A program made the translations under genes and the position numbers. The notes under the pieces are model-generated. The model searched no databases and was not told where the DNA came from. It saw nothing but the letters and a program-made list of their open reading frames with translations. Below are positions 60,315-64,000 of a stretch of 64,000 bases of DNA, piece after piece. Location of the stretch: the NCBI GenBank assembly GCA_002749535.1, contig MZZL01000400.1, positions 186,001 to 250,000 of the forward strand, given 5' to 3'. Each line of letters begins with the position of its first letter. Within the stretch, counting starts at the first letter, position 1. This DNA is from Apophysomyces variabilis (lineage: Eukaryota > Mucoromycota > Mucoromycetes > Mucorales > Mucoraceae).

Positions 60315-60625
60315 ACCCACAAAGCTCCCCCAAATCCATCCTCCATAGCATCAAGATAAAACAAAAAAAAAAGATTTCCTTAATGTATTTTTTTCTTTTC
60401 ACTAAGAGCACACGAGGTTCTTTTCTTTATATTCCTTTATGCTTTTTCTCATTTTTGTTTCTCTTCTCTTCCTCTTTTCTCTCGCTTTTACCCCCTCTTT
60501 TTCAATAACTCCGTCCTCCAATCAGCCAAGAAGGGTAAACGTAAATTCAAATAAAAAAATGTGTACTTATTTAATGAACATCCAAACGACTTGGTTTTGT
60601 GGCCCTTTTTTTGCATACAAATTGA

Positions 60626-62234
60626 TTAATCTGCAAGATCCTCGGTGTAATTGGCCGGAAACGAGCCTGTTCTATTACCAATCTCTCCTTCCCACCATGC
60701 TTGACGATCAGCGGTACGCTTGGTAACAATGATACTGTCACCTGCAGAAAAGGACAGATCACCAGGTGCCTGGCCCACAAAATCGTATTTTGCCACCACC
60801 ACGGTTGGAACAGTGTCTGATGATAGTTGGGGTTGCGGCAATGGTGCTTTGACTGGTTCATGCCATTCATTATCAAGGTAAGGTCGTTTGGTATCCATTG
60901 CCGCTGATGCTCTGCTTGATTCATACGGCGGCGGCGGTTCTTCATAGTTAAACAATGTGGTGGATTGTGTGGCAGGCGAATGTTGTGTCGTAGACGTGGA
61001 TGTTGGGACAAAAGGAGGAGCTGGTCGGGCTGTGGTCGGTAGCGGAGGTGGGATGGCTTTGTTCTGTGGATATTGGTAGGGTGATGGATTTCTATTACTA
61101 CTACTATTATTTGGTGGGGCAGGAGGACGATATAAACCGTAACCTTGGGACGGTAAACCGGGTCTTGGCCCAGCTCCTAAAGAACTAAGAATAGCATATA
61201 AACGATAAGCGGTCTGTGGTGGAGGAACTCCTCCGGATAATATCTCTCGTGCAGTAATTGGCCTTCCGTAAAATGCAGCATTGGTATTGACTCGTTCTGA
61301 AATCTTTGATCCCTCCATAGAATAACCTACAAGTAAACAACGCCTTAGGTGCCATTGCACTTCAAACAAAACCCTTCGCAAAGGAAACCAAAAAAAAGTA
61401 AAAAGCCAGCTAGCTTACCGACATAAAGACCTTTCGAAGAGCTGTAAGAATAAGTAGCCGCAACATGACTACTACTTGCTGAAGCTGATATATCCGCTGC
61501 TCTTCCATAAGGTCCAGCAGCTAAGGAGACGCCAACACCAAGTTGAAGCTGTCCACCACTTTCAATAAACGCCTCTAACGCACTACGGTAATTTATCACA
61601 ATAATCGAGTCTATAATTTCAGCGCCTGCCAAATGGCCAAAACCCTAATTCCAAAAAATAAAGAGATATGTGAAACCAAAGTGTACAGGACGGATCTTAT
61701 TTTTTAGTCTTCTTACCAGGGAATTCATAGAAATGCCGGAAGGGGCTGACCATGCTATCAATTGTTGTTATCCATTAGCTCTTCCCACTTCCAGAATTCA
61801 GGCACCTTCTGTACGCTACTTACAGCCATCTGGTAACCTTTTTATGGATATTTAAGTGAGAAAGACGCATGAATTGTTTTGTCTCAAAACTTCAATTTAT
61901 TGGACTTTACCTTCCCAGAATAATACCAGTGCCAGTCTTGGCTGAAAGCATCAGTCCGATACGTACGAGACGTATAAAGACGATGCCATGCGCATTGGCT
62001 AAGACGCTTGGTGGGATCAACATTCGGACATCGCGGCCCTTGGTAGAGTCTGCCAAGAATTGCTTAGCATAAATCTTGCGGTTCAATGGAACAACGAAAA
62101 TTCTTACCTGTGAATAATTCCAAGATCTGAATGGCTCGTTCAGTGTCGCCTGGAACAAAATGAGTTTCAATATAAGCAAGGTATGAGAGATAGTGAATTC
62201 TACCTGCAAGTTCTCTTGGTGTACGTGGTGCCAT
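60626..62234 (-). CDS. YSC84/SH3YL1-type lipid-binding SH3 protein
   Basis: Start MAPRTPRELAG; exons then give DTERAIQILELFT and DSTKGRDVRMLIPPSVLANA then HGIVFIRLVRIGLMLSAKTG. Next are LPDG..SWSAPSGISMNSLGFGHL, AGAEIIDSIIVINYRSALEA, GGQLQLGVGVSLAAGPYGRA and AATYSYSSSKGLYVG, i.e. a complete SYLF (Ysc84) phosphoinositide- and actin-binding domain. A Pro-rich linker (PPLPTTARPAPPFVPTS) leads to the C-terminal SH3 domain VAKYDFVGQAPGDLSFSAGD then WWEGEIGNRTGSFPANY. Yeast Ysc84/Lsb3 act at cortical actin patches in endocytosis. The stop at 60626 is convergent with the disordered-protein gene. About six introns. Confidence 0.92.
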
Positions 62235-64000
62235 GATTTTTTGGCAGAAAAGAGTAATGCAGACTAAGGCTGTTCCCGCCGGGCCATTAAGGGGATTAGG
62301 TGATTGACACCCCGATGCTGAGCGTCTTGAGTGACTTGGCCATGATTGCTTCCCTTTTACAACAGACTGCTGTATGGAAAGGAACGCTAACCCACGTTAT
62401 TCCAGTACGCACATTAAACAGGTGCATTAGTTATATATGGATCTTTCTTGTAGCTATGACCATGAGCCGTTCTATGGATAACCATTGGAAGGAGAAATTG
62501 TTTGTAAGATTATCCATGAAACGTTAGAAGCATTACCGTCAAATCTGTAACTTTTTTTATGCATTCAGTTTGCAACCTTCTCTTGGTGGAATGCTGGTAT
62601 AGCAAAGCAAACTTTTGGCGAAGAATGTCTCAGTTCGGTCTGATCGCTGGTCAGGCTTTGGATTCGTTAGAATCCATACGTACCCTTTAAGTTTTTTGTT
62701 TCCATAATCATCAATATAAAGTTCCTAGGCTTCCAAACGTTTTATGCTAAATCTGCCCGTGAATGTATAGTCAGTGAATATAAAGGACAACGCTTATTTG
62801 CAGATTGTAGGCTATTGTTACTGATAATGAAAACTAGTGTTTGCTATGATTTTCTTTTTCAAAATCTAGTCTCTGTCAGTATTGTTTGCAGTACGCAGAA
62901 AGCTGCATTACAGAATATGGCAAATAAAGGTTCCTGTCAGTTTCGGGCACTTGTTACTGAACTATCCTGGCCCCCCTGGATTATTTTCTTGGTAAGCAAT
63001 CTTGCACAGCGTCTCAGCTTAAAATTGTGATGAATTATCCTTTTTACTCACGTAAATCAATCCATAAGGAACCGCTTTCCATAGAGATAACATGGTAATT
63101 GAAAGATCAATCGTTCTGCAGACATGTTCCTTCCTAATTTTCCATGACGAAGCATTTCTATTTCATAGTGAGGTTAGCGTGCAATTATGACAGAGAAGTC
63201 AAAGTTTATAAACCACTACGGACCTCGACCCGAAACCGATCGGGTAATTTCTGCTGTCTATCACATCAGAATGGCCCCCTCGGGTATCATTCCGATAAAC
63301 AAGTAATTGGTTCTTGGTACACTCACCAGCTTCACAGTATGACCCGTGATCATTTCCAAAATACCTTTTCTGCTAAGGATGGAAACGAAGTGGCTGAGTA
63401 GGATTTTTGGTTCTAAGGGGCATAAGTCATTCTTTCAGCTTGACATTTCCGTGTAGGGATGAGAGATGTACTAAAAGGGTGCAAAATGCTTTGGATGCAA
63501 TTAGAGTTTTTTTTTCTCTTCCTCACAGTGCACAGAACCTTTTTTTGGTCCATAGAAGATTACATAAAGGAGAGCAAACAGTGAAATACATTCAGCGTCT
63601 GCCTAGAAATTATAGGATGATGAACTGGATGCAGTTGAGCGTGATCCATTACAACTTTTTGGCATCCGTAGGCAGGAGTATCCTGCATGAGGCTAATGTG
63701 CTGCAAAACCTGGCTACAGGACCACTCAATAAATTCCTTGACCTTTAAAAAGCTTGAGTTGAAGGGGCAATAAAGACAGAACTCTGTTGCTTGAACTCGA
63801 CTCATCGTAACATTCTGATGGTAATACTAACTAAGAATGTTTGGAAAGTAAGTTGTCTCCTGTTACAGTTATGTTATCCGGACGAACGGAAAATACTGTT
63901 GGTTTGCCATGGAACTAATCGTATGGATTACTGCAGTCTAGGTTTACGTTCCAAGCGCTATTTTTTTTCTCCTTTTTCCGTACTTCATGTCAACAATGTC
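62235..64000. other. Right end of window, no supported gene
   Basis: About 1.77 kb. Short open stretches exist on both strands (for example 63144-63401 plus, 63560-63805 minus) but none shows a family motif or a coherent exon chain. A stretch near 62585-62635 reads SWWNAGIAKQTFGEECLS and vaguely resembles a PEX10 segment, but stops surround it. Confidence 0.4.

Noticed and set aside
62560..62700. Possible PEX10-like segment (QTFGEE)
   Set aside because: Only about 18 residues resemble the family; stops surround it, no RING finger follows and no exon chain can be built.

Overview
The window is eukaryotic and fungal. Nearly every gene is cut by short (about 45-80 nt) GT..AG introns, and intergenic DNA is A/T-rich. 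The gene set fits an early-diverging fungus, most likely Mucoromycota (Mucorales-like): a Zn2Cys6 regulator, ERG24, Gem1, YSC84 and a DUF3712/Tag1-like protein, together with a DIRS retroelement and a Fanzor gene. The lineage is inferred from gene content only. There is no operon structure, and neighbours are mostly unrelated housekeeping genes.

Left part (1-10.3 kb): the 3' part of the ribosome-quality-control ligase listerin, a small elongin-B-like protein convergent with it, an aldehyde dehydrogenase and ribosomal protein uS19. From 10.9 to 14.65 kb lies the most unusual locus, a Fanzor (eukaryotic TnpB-like RuvC nuclease) gene. It carries several apparent frameshifts and a scaffold gap whose two flanks are the same 110 bp.

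Middle part (15-31.3 kb): a secreted S28 serine carboxypeptidase, a secreted double-psi beta-barrel protein, a sterol C14 reductase, a mitochondrial-type membrane J-protein, a Zn2Cys6 transcription factor, a Gln/Pro-rich membrane protein, COX7 and ribosomal protein uL23.

Mobile DNA (32.9-37.6 kb): a decayed Tc1/mariner transposase fragment, then a chain of three perfect short introns, then an apparently complete DIRS retroelement. The DIRS element has inverted terminal repeats, an internal complementary region, an RT/RNase H/methyltransferase-like ORF and a tyrosine recombinase ORF. It ends about 45 bp beyond the stop codon of an OTU1/YOD1 deubiquitinase gene.

Right part (37.7-64 kb): OTU1, the mitochondrial Rho GTPase Gem1/Miro, a lipid-anchored ubiquitin-like protein, TFIIIB subunit Bdp1, a very large Tag1-like vacuolar membrane protein, a complex I accessory subunit, a disordered hypothetical protein and a YSC84-type SH3 protein. 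The last 1.7 kb has no gene I can support. Coordinates of spliced genes run from start codon to stop codon; inner exon borders were read by eye.
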